Shown here one piece after another: positions 1-9,675 of a DNA stretch of 64,000 nt. Where the stretch lies: the NCBI RefSeq assembly GCF_022374895.2, contig NZ_CP092423.2:3658001-3722000 (forward strand), in the 5' to 3' direction. The stretch comes from Mycobacterium lentiflavum (GTDB lineage Bacteria > Actinomycetota > Actinomycetes > Mycobacteriales > Mycobacteriaceae). Made by a program: the position numbers and the translations under genes. A model generated the notes under the pieces. That model had not been told where the DNA came from. It was given only the letters and a program-made list of their open reading frames with translations, and did no database searches. The first letter of the stretch is position 1, and each line of letters starts with the position of its first letter.

Positions 1-302
1 GCCAAATACCGCGGATACACCTCCAAGGTGAACTTCGCGGCGGGCTTGCCGTCGCGAACGGTTTCCGAAATCGACCCCACCCGGCCGATCTGCACCCCGT
101 TATAGGTCACCTTCGAACCCGGATCCATCAGCAGCCCGGCGCGGGCGGCGATCATGGTCAGCTGCGTCTTTTCGGTGAAGGCACCGCGGAATTGCCCGTA
201 CACCGAGGCTAAAATCACCGCGAGTACGAGCAGCGTCGCGACTGCAATCCACTTATACGGCGGCGTCCGCGGGGCGTTGGTCTGAGTCCTAACCAACAGC
301 AC
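1..302 (-). CDS. MCE-family (MlaD-like) protein, N-terminal part, runs off the window
   Basis: The minus strand encodes the first ~100 residues of a mammalian-cell-entry protein and leaves the window at base 1. A short basic N-terminus is followed by one hydrophobic helix (IAVATLLVLAVILASVYG). Next comes the start of the MlaD/MCE beta domain, with the family-typical stretch AGLLMDPGSKVTYNGVQIG. MCE proteins are envelope-anchored substrate-binding subunits of lipid or sterol importers (Mce/YrbE systems), usually encoded in six-gene sets. The rest of the set would lie to the left, outside the window. The start is uncertain: GTG ending at 302 or TTG ending at 296 both fit. The family is clear; the substrate cannot be told. 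Confidence 0.85.
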   Translation of the reverse strand, partial: MLLVRTQTNAPRTPPYKWIAVATLLVLAVILASVYGQFRGAFTEKTQLTMIAARAGLLMDPGSKVTYNGVQIGRVGSISETVRDGKPAAKFTLEVYPRYL

Positions 303-367
303 GTAACGCCCTTGGCGCGCAGGTGGTTTGACGATCCCGATGCACCATCGTCGAAACCTTGTTAGTT

Positions 368-799
368 TCATGAGCGGCGTAGGCGAAATGCCAGCCGGGA
401 GGTTAGTCTGATCGGCTCCTCGCGCAAGTGGTCATACATTTCGCGGTTCATTAGGTCGTCGTCGAGGTATGAGCAGCAGCGAGGCGGGTAATGACGTGGA
501 CGCACGCGGCCTTGCTCGACCGGCGGCGGTCGGTGCACGCCACTGGTAATCGCGCGGCCGGTGCGCTTGAAAGCCCGAACCGCACGCGTCCACACGTGAG
601 GCTTGGTTGGCGCAAGCAGCACACTCATCGCGGACCATCGCTCTTCGTCTGCGCGATTTCGCTCGCACAACTCGGAAAGTTCGTTCGACAGCCAGACGAC
701 ATGGCATGTAGTGGCAGCATCGAGGAGCTTGTGAACCAGGGATCGTTCGGCCCGTTGCCTGACATGAATCCTCCCCCGGGCGCAAAGACGGATATGCAT
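368..799 (-). CDS. hypothetical protein, doubtful
   Basis: A 143-codon frame diverges from the TetR gene at 943 and starts just left of the triple operator at 807-856. The middle (HVVWLSNELSELCERNRADEE) looks like a normal amphipathic helix and the end is very arginine-rich. I recognise no domain. The divergent position across an operator array is the main argument that it is real. A competing frame on the same strand and one on the other strand weaken the case. Confidence 0.3.
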   Translation of the reverse strand: MHIRLCARGRIHVRQRAERSLVHKLLDAATTCHVVWLSNELSELCERNRADEERWSAMSVLLAPTKPHVWTRAVRAFKRTGRAITSGVHRPPPVEQGRVRPRHYPPRCCSYLDDDLMNREMYDHLREEPIRLTSRLAFRLRRS

Positions 800-806
800 A
801 AGTGGA

Positions 807-856
807 CTACTAGTAGCGCTACACTACTACTAGTAGCGCTACACCACTACCAGTAG
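807..856. promoter_or_regulatory. three phased operator palindromes upstream of a TetR gene
   Basis: The 10-bp palindrome CTACTAGTAG occurs at 807-816 and 827-836. A one-base variant, CTACCAGTAG, lies at 847-856. Spacing is exactly 20 bp, about two helical turns, so all three units face the same side of the helix. The spacer AGCGCTACAC is also shared by the first two intervals. The array lies between the doubtful leftward frame starting at 799 and the TetR gene starting at 943. It is most simply read as a TetR-type operator array. Binding is inferred. Confidence 0.7.
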
Positions 857-942
857 TGTTAATTGCGTTGCGGACGGGTCAATCGCCCGATGCAGGCACG
901 ATTCGGTGCGGGCCAGGTACGGGCGGGGCTTACGGTGACTAC

Positions 943-1584
943 ATGGAGCGCGACGCCCTTGAATTCCCCGTCGACGACGATGACGACGTCGACCCACGCC
1001 GGCTACGCTCACGGACCCGGCTATTGGATGCGGCCACCGAACTCCTCAGCGCCGGCGGCATCGAAGCCGTCACCATCGACGCGGTCACCAAAGCCTCCAA
1101 AGTCGCGCGCACGACCCTGTATCGCCACTTCAGCAGCTCCACTCAACTGCTGGCCGCCACATTTGAACGGCTGCTGCCGCAAGTCCACCCTCCGCCGGGG
1201 ACGGGACCGTTGCGCGACCAACTCATCGAACTGTTGAGCCGACAAGCCACGCTGTTCCAGGAGGCACCGCTGCACGTCACCACACTGGCCTGGGTCGCGC
1301 TTGGCCCAACACCGAACAGCACCCAGGAAACCTACGATCGGCACGCGCTGCGGACACGAATCGTCGACCAGTATCGCCAGCCGTTCGATCGCCTTTTGCA
1401 AAGCCCCAAAGCCCGCGCCGACCTCGATGAATTCGACCCGCAGCTGATCCTGTGTCAACTCGTGGGGCCACTCGCGTTCGCTCGACTCACCGGCCTGCGT
1501 GCCATCGATCGTCAAGACTGTGAGCGCATCGTCGATGACTTCCTTGCCGCGCACCGCCGCCATGCCGATGAGCCCGCAACGTAG
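943..1584 (+). CDS. TetR/AcrR-family transcriptional regulator
   Basis: The product of 213 residues has a typical N-terminal TetR helix-turn-helix (RLLDAATELLSAGG...VTKASKVARTTLYRHF) and a variable ligand-binding C-terminal part. The ATG at 943 is chosen because the acidic N-terminus MERDALEFPVDDDDDVDPRR leads directly into the DNA-binding domain; an in-frame start at 856 would add 29 residues of poor quality. The protein is a clear paralogue of the TetR protein encoded at 26162-26869, with long shared stretches such as DFDPQLxLCQLxGPLAFARxTGLRA. It probably represses its own promoter through the triple operator upstream. The ligand is unknown. Confidence 0.88.
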   Translation: MERDALEFPVDDDDDVDPRRLRSRTRLLDAATELLSAGGIEAVTIDAVTKASKVARTTLYRHFSSSTQLLAATFERLLPQVHPPPGTGPLRDQLIELLSRQATLFQEAPLHVTTLAWVALGPTPNSTQETYDRHALRTRIVDQYRQPFDRLLQSPKARADLDEFDPQLILCQLVGPLAFARLTGLRAIDRQDCERIVDDFLAAHRRHADEPAT

Positions 1585-1639
1585 GCCCCCCTCACCCTCC
1601 GCAAACCAGCTTCCCGCAGCAGCCGCTCCGGCTACCCGA

Positions 1640-2490
1640 GTATGGCCAATTCGCCGACCACGAGATCGGCAACGACAGATAGCCCCGGAGGAGACCTGGA
1701 CGGGTGGCCGCCACGCACCTGCGTCCCGCCGCTGTGCGGAAACGCGTACTGAACCGCGGGCTGACCGCGAACCAATCCGGTAGCGACTGCCGTTTGCACC
1801 AGGCGCGCGGCGGTCGGGAATTGGGGCCATATCGGCGCCGATGCGGCCAGGATCAGCTGTACGCCGAGCCGCCCGACGCCGGCGATCTCGTCGAGACACT
1901 CGATCGCCGCAAGCGTCTGTCGGGCAGCCATGGTGTCGTCGACGATGATCTGGCCTGGCCCGCCGCCGGCCGCGCTCGCGTTGGTGTCGCCGCTGTGGCT
2001 GCCACGTCGATCAGGACGCTCAGTTGGTCGTCGATACGAGTGGTTAGGGTTCGATCCACGCGCTGAGGGTGTCAATCGGGTGAGCAAGCATCCGGCTCCG
2101 CTCCGCGTGGTGGTCATCGAAATCGGCCCGTCAAGCCTCGACCAAGGCGCCGTGTTCGACCCGCACCCGGCGGCGGGCCAGATCAGCGAGTTGTCCGGCG
2201 TCGCGCTCGCCAGCGATCAACACCTCAAGCATGTCGCGAACCGAGACGGTGTCTAGCTTCTACGCGCCACCGCCGACACTTTAAATCAACGCGTCCTCGA
2301 GCAGCTTCTCGAGCCGCTCCCAGTAGCGGGCGCGTTCGCCGGTCAGTCGACCCGTAGCCGGGTGTCATCGTGCAGCCGCCGCGCCGGTGCCGGCACGAAC
2401 GATGGCCGCAGCACGCCCTTCTGTGAACGTGACCAGCCACACCGCGTCCACCGTGTCGTTGTTCACGTCGCGGACGTTGACCATTTCACT
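1640..2490 (-). pseudogene. decayed IS110-type (DEDD) transposase
   Basis: No single frame is open, but reading the minus strand across frames recovers pieces of an IS110-family transposase in the right order. Near 2480 there is DAVWLVTFTEG, corresponding to the family's 'DAVWLAKLTERG'. Then follow DDTRLRVD, an 'ERLEKLLEDALI'-like piece near 2290, MLEVLIAGERDAGQLADLA near 2200, and LDEIAGVGRLGVQLILA near 1880. Several frameshifts and stops separate them, so this is an old, dead copy. The matches are from memory of the family, not from an alignment. Confidence 0.6.
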
Positions 2491-2737
2491 TCGCTTGTCC
2501 TCCCATCACATCGATATTTCATGGGGAGGTTGCTGGGGCCTCGGTCGAGGAACCGAAATTCTGACCGGCTGCTCGAAGCAACAGTGCGTGACCCTCCCAG
2601 GTCGGGCCCGGCGCCAGGCTAAACCACGGGCCCACAAACCAGAGTGAAAGTCGGCGTCGGTGGGCAACCCGACCACATTTTCACGCCTGCGAGGCGTCGC
2701 CGAAGACAACAGGGGCTAAACCGCCCTACCCGGTGGA

Positions 2738-3331
2738 TCAGGTGAGGCTGGGGATGATGAAGTCAAGGACCAGGGCTTGCACGGTGCGACGGGTGGGGGG
2801 TCGGCTAGAGATGATGGACCGGAACATTAGGTAGCCGGGAAGTAGGTCCCAAAGTTCGTCGTCGATGGCGGCGCCCGCGATATCACCTCGGTCAACGGCC
2901 TGCTTCAGGATGTGCTGGATCAAGGCTTTCCACTGCTCGAGGAACTGATGCCGTATCGCCTCGTTGAGCGCGGCGTTACGCGACACCTCGACAAGCACCG
3001 CGCGGATGGTGCTGGCGTGCTGGCGGGCCTGTTGGCTCACCAACTCCCCAAGTTCCAGCAAATCTCCCCGCAGTGTGCCGGTATCGGGCGGGACCACGAC
3101 CTGGCGGGTCCCCTCGATGAACGCGGCCAATACCAGTTCGGCTTTCGATGGCCATCGCCGGTACACCGTCGCCTTGCTGGCGCGGGCGGTGGCCGCCACC
3201 GCGTCCACCGTCAACCGGTCATACCCGTGTTGCTGCAGCAGCCATAATGTCACCGCAAGCAACTCGGCCTCCCGCGGCGACCACGGCGCGGACTCCGCGG
3301 GGTGATCGGCAATCCGAGACACAGCGCCCAC
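2738..3331 (-). CDS. TetR/AcrR-family transcriptional regulator
   Basis: The product of 197 residues starts at a GTG (3331). It has a TetR helix-turn-helix near residues 25-70 (LLQQHGYDRLTVDAVAATARASKATVYRRW) and an all-helical C-terminal domain ending DFIIPSLT. The upstream region around 3340-3375 is rich in GTAC motifs (TAGTACAGTCCAGTACCG) that could form an autoregulatory operator. No target gene is left next to it: both flanks are decayed IS110 transposases. It may be an orphan from an older gene cluster. Confidence 0.85.
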   Translation of the reverse strand: MGAVSRIADHPAESAPWSPREAELLAVTLWLLQQHGYDRLTVDAVAATARASKATVYRRWPSKAELVLAAFIEGTRQVVVPPDTGTLRGDLLELGELVSQQARQHASTIRAVLVEVSRNAALNEAIRHQFLEQWKALIQHILKQAVDRGDIAGAAIDDELWDLLPGYLMFRSIISSRPPTRRTVQALVLDFIIPSLT

Positions 3332-3433
3332 GATAGAACCGTCGCCGTAGTACAGTCCAGTACCGTACCGTCTAGCGGCTAAAACGTGGTCAGCTGCAGC
3401 CTCGTGTGACCCATTCGATTCTCAATGGGTTTG

Positions 3434-4676
3434 TCAAGCCGCTGCGGCGGTTGGGATTTGGTAGGTGGTGTGGTCGCGCAGCATGGCCCACAGGACGTTG
3501 AGGCGTCGGCGGGCCAGGGCTAGGACGGCTTGTCGGTGGTGTTTGCCCTCAGCGCGTTTGCGTTCGTAGTAGGCGCGAGACGCCGGGTCGGTGCGGGCGG
3601 CGCTTTGGGCGGCCAGGTAGCAGGTGCGCAGGAGTCGTCGGTGGTAGCGGCGGGGGCGTTTGAGGTTGCCGCTGATGCGCCCGGAGTCGCGCGGTACCGG
3701 CGCCAGCCCGCAGATGCCGGCCAGACGATCGGCGGAGTCGAAAGCGCTCATGTCTCCCCTTGTTGCGGCGAGGAATTCGGCGCCGAGGATGACCCCGAAG
3801 CCGGGCATGCTCAGGATGATTTCGGCGTGGCGGTGGCGGCGAAATCGTTCCTCGAGCATCGTCTCGGTGTCGGCGATTTCGGTGTTGAGGGTGATCACCT
3901 CCTGGGCTAGCCGGGCCACCATGGCGGCGGCCAGGTCTTGTCCGGGCAGCACAGTGTGCTGAGCGTGGGCAGCTTCGAGTGCGGCGGCGGCGACCGCCTC
4001 GGCGGTGCGGGCCTTGCGTTTGCGCAGCCAGGCCACCAGCCGCGCGGCGCCCGCGCGACGCAGTGCCTCGGGGGTTTGGTAACCGGTGAGCAAGATCAGC
4101 GCAGCCTTGTGTTGACCGTAGTCAAACGCCCGCTCGAGGGCGGGAAAGTACTCCAGCAGCTGAGCGCGCAGCCGGTTTAGCGCTCGGGTGCGATCGGCGA
4201 CCAGATCAGCGCGCCGAGCGGTCAGGATGCGCAGCTGCACGGTGATCTGATCACCGGAACGCAGCGGCTGTAGATCACGGCGCATCCGGGCTTGATCGGC
4301 GATGATCGCCGCGTCTTTGGCGTCGCTTTTCGCGTCGCCGCGATAGGCGCCCGATGCGTAATAGACACTGCGGCCCGGGATGTAGAGCAGCCGCTGGGAG
4401 GCGTCCAGCAGCAGCGTGATCAGCAACGCAGCACCACCACCGGCCAGGTCGATCGCCTAGGTGAGGTCGCCCCCATCAGCGAGCGTGGTGACCGCGTTGA
4501 TCAACTCGTTTAGTGTCGCCATCGTTGGCTACCCGCCGCGAGAGCACCCTCCTGCCATCAACGTCGACGACGACGCAATGGTGCTCTGACTTGCCGGCAT
4601 CCACACCCGCCCATAGTTGCTGTGGCACAACCACCTCCGTGTTCGTTGTCGGTCTTTGAACCCACCAGACGACCAC
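3434..4676 (-). pseudogene. IS110-family transposase, broken by a frameshift and a stop
   Basis: The N-terminal part (4476-4676) encodes LWAGVDAGKSEHHCVVVDVDG, which carries the first catalytic Asp of the DEDD domain. The frame is then lost near 4525. An in-frame TAG near 4457 lies in the restored frame before IDLAGGGAALLITLLLDAS. The remainder (3434-4426) is open for 330 codons and keeps AKDAAIIADQARM and the C-terminal Transposase_20 region (LSMPGFGVILGAEFLA; GLAPVPRDSGRISG). An intact protein would be about 400 residues, so the gene is probably inactive. It is not closely related to the IS110 copies at 21575, 24488 and 49676. Confidence 0.82.
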
Positions 4677-4724
4677 GCCGACGTGTGAGCCGTCCCGGTG
4701 AGTCCGGAGACTGCATTCGTTGAA

Positions 4725-5754
4725 TCACCCTGCCTTTGGTGGGGTGCGTTTGTGATCGTAGTAGAGCGTCTCGACGGCCTCGGGAGTGAAGTCGTCGAGG
4801 TACTCGTGGGGGCGTTCGGTGTTGAACCAGACCACCCATTCAGCGGTCGCCAGCTCGACCTGGTTGACGTCGCGCCACGGGCCTTGCCGGCGGATAAGTT
4901 CGTTCTTGAACGAGCCGACGGTGGTCTCGGCCAGCGCATTGTCCAGCGCATCGCCAACCGAGCCGACGGAGGGATCCACGCCCTCATCGATGAGCCGCTG
5001 GGTGAAGGCCACCGAGGTGTATTGACTGCCCGCGTCGCTGTGCGCAATCAGCCCGTGCAGACTGGTGGTGCCGTCCTGGGCGCGAGTGAAGAACGCATGC
5101 TCGATAGCGTCGAGGACCAGATCGGTGGTCATGGATCTGGCGGCCCGCCAGCCTAGGATCCGGCGGCTGTAGGCGTCGATGACGAATGCGACGTAGACGA
5201 ATCCCATCCAGGTCGACACATACGTAAAGTCGGCCACCCACAACCGATTTGGCGCCGCGGCATAAAAGCGGCGGTCCACCAGATCCGGGTATCGCCGATG
5301 AGTGTCGTCGGCGATGGTGGTCTTGTGCTTGGATCCGTACCGCGCGCCCTCCCAACCGTTCTCGCGCATGATCCGCTCCACCGTGCACCGGGCGACATCG
5401 TGACCCTGGCTGCGTAGCCAGATCCACAACTTGCGTGACCCCAGCGTCTGGACGAACTTGCCCTTTTTCTTGTCTTCCCGCGCCGCGGTGATGATCTCGA
5501 CCAGCTCGGCGTCATGGATCTGCCGTCGTGTCGGGGTCTTGTTGATCCACTCGTAGTAGGTCGACGGGCTGATCGGCACGCCATGCTCAGACAGCACCGC
5601 ACACATGGGCTCGACACCCCAGCGCAGCCCGGCCCCGCCGTTGGGGCCGGCCACCTGGTGGTCCTTGTGTTCGGCGATGAACCGGATCACCGTCTCCCGG
5701 GCCGGTCGAGCTCGGCCCCGAAGAAAATCGCCGCTGCTTTCAAGATCTCGTTGG
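4725..5754 (-). pseudogene. IS3-family transposase orfB, 5' end cut off
   Basis: This rve-type DDE integrase lost its 5' end to the Tn554-like insertion near 5755. The surviving frame starts within NEILKAAAIFFGAELDRP and continues through an HTH_21-type region. The catalytic signatures follow: VADFTYVSTWMGFVYVAF (first Asp), HSDAGSQYTS (second Asp) and DNALAETTVGSFKNELI (Glu). It ends at 4725. All three catalytic residues remain, but without orfA and the frameshift junction it cannot be made as the normal fusion protein. Confidence 0.85.
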
Positions 5755-5824
5755 TTATCTGAGGCCGTGAGGAAGCTGTTCACCATGTAGACGACACGCG
5801 TTCGGAGATGCCGGGAAATGCGTT

Positions 5825-6967
5825 GTGGACCAGTTATCTTCGGTGTCTGTGACGAGTCCTGGGCTGCGGGTGCAGTCGGTGGTGATGCCGTTCGGCGACC
5901 GCGAATCGTGGACGCTGGTGGATCAGGATGCGGTGGTGGTGGAGCCGGTCGAGGCGTTCTTGTCGCATCTGCACGCGATCGAGCGCTCACCGAACACGGT
6001 CAAGGCCTATGCCCATGATCTGCGGGATTGGTTCGAGTTCCTCGATCGGGGCGGCCTGGTGTGGTCGCGGGTGCGACTGGAGGAGGTGGGCCGGTTCGTG
6101 GCGTGGCTGCGACTACCCGCGGCGGGGCGAGTGGGCAATGTGTCAGCGCTGCCGACGGCGGAGAGCATGTGCTCGGAGGCCACGGTGAACCGCAAGCTAT
6201 CGGCAATCTCGGCGTTTTATGAATTCCATCAGCGCCACGGAGTGGACCTGGGTGATCTGTTGACGACCTGGCAGCGGCATAAGGGACATGGTGGATCGTG
6301 GCGACCACTGCTGGCGCACCTGGGATCTCGACCGGAGCGCAGCAGGCGGATCCGGTTACGGGCCCAGCGGCGCATCCCGGACACGCTGGACACGGAACTG
6401 GTCGCGGCGATCGTGGCGGCCTGTGATCGGCTGCGGGATCGGTTCCTGTTTTCTCTGCTGGCTGCATCCGGGCTGCGGGTTGGTGAGGCGTTGGGGTTGC
6501 GGCACAGCGACATCGATGCGGCTGCTCGGCTGGTGACGGTGGTGCCGAGGGTGAATACGAATCGTGCCCGAGCCAAGGGCGGGGGTCGCCAGGTGCCGGT
6601 GCCGGGCGCGGTGATCCGGCTGTATGCGGATTATCTGCATGGCGAGTACGGCGAGCTGGACAGCGATTACGTATTCGTCAACTTGTGGTCCGGTCCTATT
6701 GGGTATCCGTTGACGTATGCCAGCGTCTACGATTTGGTCTGCCGATTGCGGGAGCGGACCGGAATCATGTTCGGGCCGCATACTTTTCGCCACTCGTATG
6801 CGACAGAGTTGTTGCGCCGCCAGGTGCCGGTCGAGGTGGTGGCCCATCTGTTGGGGCACGCGTCGATCGCGACGACCAGTGACGCGTACGCGCATCTGAA
6901 GGTCGAGGACACCCGCCGCGCGTTGGTGGCCGCGGGGTGGCTGGCGGACCGGGATGGGTCGTGGTGA
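5825..6967 (+). CDS. tnpA: Tn554-type transposase A, tyrosine recombinase
   Basis: The product has 380 residues. It has an N-terminal SAM-like core-binding domain (VEAFLSHLHAIERSPNTVKAY...) and a C-terminal phage-integrase catalytic domain. The catalytic set is visible: Arg in ASGLRVGEALGL, His-x-x-Arg in HTFRHSYATELL, His in LLGHASIATTS, and the Tyr nucleophile in SDAYAHL. It would cut and rejoin transposon ends together with TnpB. The GTG start at 5825 is used because it is the first start in the open frame. The gene overlaps tnpB by four bases (GTGA), implying translational coupling. Confidence 0.87.
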   Translation: MDQLSSVSVTSPGLRVQSVVMPFGDRESWTLVDQDAVVVEPVEAFLSHLHAIERSPNTVKAYAHDLRDWFEFLDRGGLVWSRVRLEEVGRFVAWLRLPAAGRVGNVSALPTAESMCSEATVNRKLSAISAFYEFHQRHGVDLGDLLTTWQRHKGHGGSWRPLLAHLGSRPERSRRIRLRAQRRIPDTLDTELVAAIVAACDRLRDRFLFSLLAASGLRVGEALGLRHSDIDAAARLVTVVPRVNTNRARAKGGGRQVPVPGAVIRLYADYLHGEYGELDSDYVFVNLWSGPIGYPLTYASVYDLVCRLRERTGIMFGPHTFRHSYATELLRRQVPVEVVAHLLGHASIATTSDAYAHLKVEDTRRALVAAGWLADRDGSW

Positions 6968-9222
6968 GCGTCGAGGTGCTGGCGCCGCCGATTGAGCCCG
7001 GCTGGGTTGCGCGTTTGGGCGCAGCGGTGCGTGCGGAGTTCCGGGTCGAGGTGCTGGTGCCCGCCGTCGCGGATCCGATTCTCGGGTCGCCGGCATGCGC
7101 GGTGCCCGGGTGTGTGCGTTCGAGTCGCTACGCCGGGCTCTGCCCGGCCCATCTGGGCCGGTGGAGAAAGGCGGGTCGCCCGGATGACCGACGGGCGTGG
7201 GCGGCGACCGCTGATCCAGAGGTGATGGGGTACCGGCCGCTGCAATCGTGCCTGGTGCCCGGTTGCGGCTTCGGGCAGCATCGGTATCGGTTGTGCTACA
7301 CGCATTCCCACGCCTGGGACAAGGCCGGACGCCCAGTGGTGGATCGGTGGAAGCCGGACGTGGCCGGCACGCCGGCAGCGGTGTGCGCCATCCCGGGGTG
7401 CATGTTGTGGGCCGAACTGGACGCCGGGTGGTGTCATTCCCACCACCGGCGGTGGCGGCTGCGTGGTCGCCCGTCGGCGGCGGAGTTCATCGCCTACTGC
7501 GCCAGCTACGGCGAGGATCGCTTCGACTTGCGGCCGCTGCGGCCGCAGTTGCGGCTGGAGATCGGCTACGCGCTGCAATGCCGCGTCGACCTGAACCGAA
7601 CCCGCACCACACCGCGATCGATCAAGCCGCTGCTGGACCACTTGTCGGCAACCGGGGCCGAGTCGCTGCTGGATCGTCCGCTGGCCGACTGGCTGGCCGG
7701 GCTGCCGGCCGCGGCGTCGGTCAACACCCCGCGCGCGTTCCTCGGTTACGCGATCGAGTGCGTGCTCGATTTGCGCGACGGGACCGGCTGGGACAGCGAA
7801 TACCAGCGTGACGTGTGGCGGCTACGGCGGCTCGGTGTTTCCGGCCATGACGGGGCCAAACTGGATTTCACTGCGGTGCACCCAGTCTGGCTTCGAGAGC
7901 TGGCCAAACGATGGTGCCGGTGGCGCATGTCGTGCGGAGTCGGGCTGGGGCAGCTACGCAGTGATCGCCTCGCGCTCGTTCGTTTGTCGCAGTTCATGCC
8001 CGGACTAGCGAGCTCGTCGGGCCCGGGTGCGCTCGAGCGGGCAGCGCTGGAGGCCTACCTGGCTCGACTGGCCGTTGAGATCCCACAACCGAAGACCCGC
8101 AGCGCCGAGATCGGCTGTGTGACCGGGTTTCTGAATGCCGTTCGCCAGCACCGGTGGGCATCGCTGCCGGCCGAGGCGCAGCTGTATCCCAGCGACCAGC
8201 CCCGCCGTGACGAGACACCGGCACCGCGGGCGATTCCCGAGTTCGTCATGGGCCAGTTGGAAAGCCCGGCCAACCTCGACCGGATCAGCGACCCGCGGAT
8301 CCGGCTGCTGGTGGAGGTCCTCATCCGCACCGGCCTGCGCATTGGCGACGCCACCCGGCTGGCGCTGGACTGTCTGGTTCGCGACCCGCAGGGCGCGGTC
8401 TATTTGCGCTACCGCAACCATAAGATGCGCCGCGACGCGGTGGTGCCCATCGACGACGAACTCACCGCCATGATCCAGACGCAGCAGGAGCGCACCCGGC
8501 AGCGGTTTCCAACCACCGCCGTGTTGCTGCCGCGCAGCAGCGCCAACCCCGACGGACGGCTGCCCATTCCCACCGTGACGTTCCACCTCCAGCTCGGGCA
8601 GTGGCTCGAAACATGTGGTGTCACAGATGAACTCGGTCAGCCAGCGCATATCACCGCTCATCAGTTCCGGCACACGGCGGCCACACGATGGATCAACCAT
8701 GAGGTGCCGCAGGAAGTGGTCCGACGCCTGCTCGACCACACCAGCCACACCATGACCGCCGTGTATGCCCGATTGGCCGACACCACCATACGAGAGCAGT
8801 GGGAACGCGCCCAGAAGATCAACATCCACGGTGAGCCGGTCGACATCACCGTCGACGGGCCCCTCGCCGATGGCGAGTGGATGAAGCAGAACCTTGCACG
8901 CGCGAAAATAGCGCTGCCCAACGGCTATTGTGGTCTGCCACTACAGAAATCGTGCCCGCACGCCAACGCATGTTTGACTTGTCCGCTGTTCATCACGACC
9001 GCCGAATTCCTACCCCAACACCGCAAGCAGCTCGATGACACCCGCACGTTGATCTCGCGTGCTCAAACCGACGGCCACACCCGCCTGGCCGAGATGAACC
9101 ACACCGTCGAAACCAACCTGCTTACCATCATCGCCACCCTCGAAACCGACCAACGCGACTGCCGGTGCGCTGCAGCGGGCAGCGAAACATGCTGCGGAAA
9201 GGAACCATCCGATGCGCCATGA
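6964..9222 (+). CDS. tnpB: Tn554-type transposase B, large tyrosine recombinase
   Basis: This is the second and larger recombinase, about 752 residues from the GTG at 6964 (in-frame starts at 6937 and 6961 are also possible). The N-terminal ~170 residues hold repeated Cys/His pairs (CAVPGC, SCLVPGC, CAIPGC, each followed by a His-containing segment). These look like three small zinc-binding repeats. A core-binding domain and a catalytic domain follow, with RTGLRIGDATRLALDC, HQFRHTAATRWI, LLDHTSHTMTAVYARL and a C-terminal Cys-rich tail (CGLPLQKSCPHANACLTC). It overlaps tnpA by 4 bp and tnpC by 11 bp. Confidence 0.85.
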   Translation: MSVEVLAPPIEPGWVARLGAAVRAEFRVEVLVPAVADPILGSPACAVPGCVRSSRYAGLCPAHLGRWRKAGRPDDRRAWAATADPEVMGYRPLQSCLVPGCGFGQHRYRLCYTHSHAWDKAGRPVVDRWKPDVAGTPAAVCAIPGCMLWAELDAGWCHSHHRRWRLRGRPSAAEFIAYCASYGEDRFDLRPLRPQLRLEIGYALQCRVDLNRTRTTPRSIKPLLDHLSATGAESLLDRPLADWLAGLPAAASVNTPRAFLGYAIECVLDLRDGTGWDSEYQRDVWRLRRLGVSGHDGAKLDFTAVHPVWLRELAKRWCRWRMSCGVGLGQLRSDRLALVRLSQFMPGLASSSGPGALERAALEAYLARLAVEIPQPKTRSAEIGCVTGFLNAVRQHRWASLPAEAQLYPSDQPRRDETPAPRAIPEFVMGQLESPANLDRISDPRIRLLVEVLIRTGLRIGDATRLALDCLVRDPQGAVYLRYRNHKMRRDAVVPIDDELTAMIQTQQERTRQRFPTTAVLLPRSSANPDGRLPIPTVTFHLQLGQWLETCGVTDELGQPAHITAHQFRHTAATRWINHEVPQEVVRRLLDHTSHTMTAVYARLADTTIREQWERAQKINIHGEPVDITVDGPLADGEWMKQNLARAKIALPNGYCGLPLQKSCPHANACLTCPLFITTAEFLPQHRKQLDDTRTLISRAQTDGHTRLAEMNHTVETNLLTIIATLETDQRDCRCAAAGSETCCGKEPSDAP

Positions 9223-9673
9223 CAACAGCCACTACCTCCTCGCCGCTGCCCAACGCCGCCGCGCCGACACCCTCCAACGCGCCCGGCAAGCCCTGCAGGA
9301 ACTCGGCGAAACCGGCCAGCGGCGCACTATCACACAGATCGCCGCCCTCGCCGGCGTCTCCCGCTCATGGCTGTATGCCCAGCCCGCACTGCGCGACCAA
9401 CTCCGCCGACTGACCGCCATATCGGAGACGCCCGAGCCGGCACCACCTGCCCCAGTCGAGCGCGGCTCCGACGCCTCCCTGCGCCAACGCCTCACCCTCG
9501 CACACGAACGCATCCGCGAACTCGACAACGAAAACCGTCAACTACGAAACCAGATCGCACTCCTGCACGGACAGCTCCGCGCCAACCGCATCGCCGACAC
9601 CCACATCACGGACACCGTCCACGACACAAACACCCAGATCACGCCCCCAAACAGTCGAGCCCGCCCAAGATAA
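9212..9673 (+). CDS. tnpC: Tn554-type TnpC accessory protein (DUF6262-like)
   Basis: The product of 153 residues has a small helix-turn-helix near residues 37-55 (TITQIAALAGVSRSWLYAQP) and a coiled coil near residues 95-125 (RIRELDNENRQLRNQIALLHGQL). This is the architecture of the third gene of Tn554-type transposons, which influences the frequency and orientation of transposition. It starts inside the end of tnpB. Its stop lies about two bases from the inferred right end of the transposon, so the last residues are encoded by the transposon terminus itself. Confidence 0.8.
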   Translation: MRHDNSHYLLAAAQRRRADTLQRARQALQELGETGQRRTITQIAALAGVSRSWLYAQPALRDQLRRLTAISETPEPAPPAPVERGSDASLRQRLTLAHERIRELDNENRQLRNQIALLHGQLRANRIADTHITDTVHDTNTQITPPNSRARPR

Positions 9674-9675
9674 CA

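Larger units (their letters stand above)
5755..9675 (+). mobile_element. Tn554-family transposon (tnpA-tnpB-tnpC)
   Basis: Three overlapping rightward genes encode two tyrosine recombinases and a small HTH/coiled-coil protein, the defining set of Tn554-type elements. The junctions can be placed because the host IS3 gene is recognisable on both sides. The shared TTGG at 5751-5754 and 9676-9679 marks the crossover. A 7-bp inverted repeat, GTTATCT at 5753-5759 and AGATAAC at 9668-9674, is found at the two ends. No longer terminal repeat or target duplication is visible, as is typical of Tn554. There is no cargo gene. Confidence 0.78.

Noticed and set aside
807..856. The 20-bp-spaced repeats as a CRISPR-like array
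   Set aside because: Repeats are only 10 bp, the spacers are also repeated and no cas gene is present; an operator array explains them better.
1632..2117. Open frames over 1632-2117 on both strands as new genes
   Set aside because: Pieces of an IS110-type transposase can be read in order on the minus strand; the long frames are by-products of its decay.
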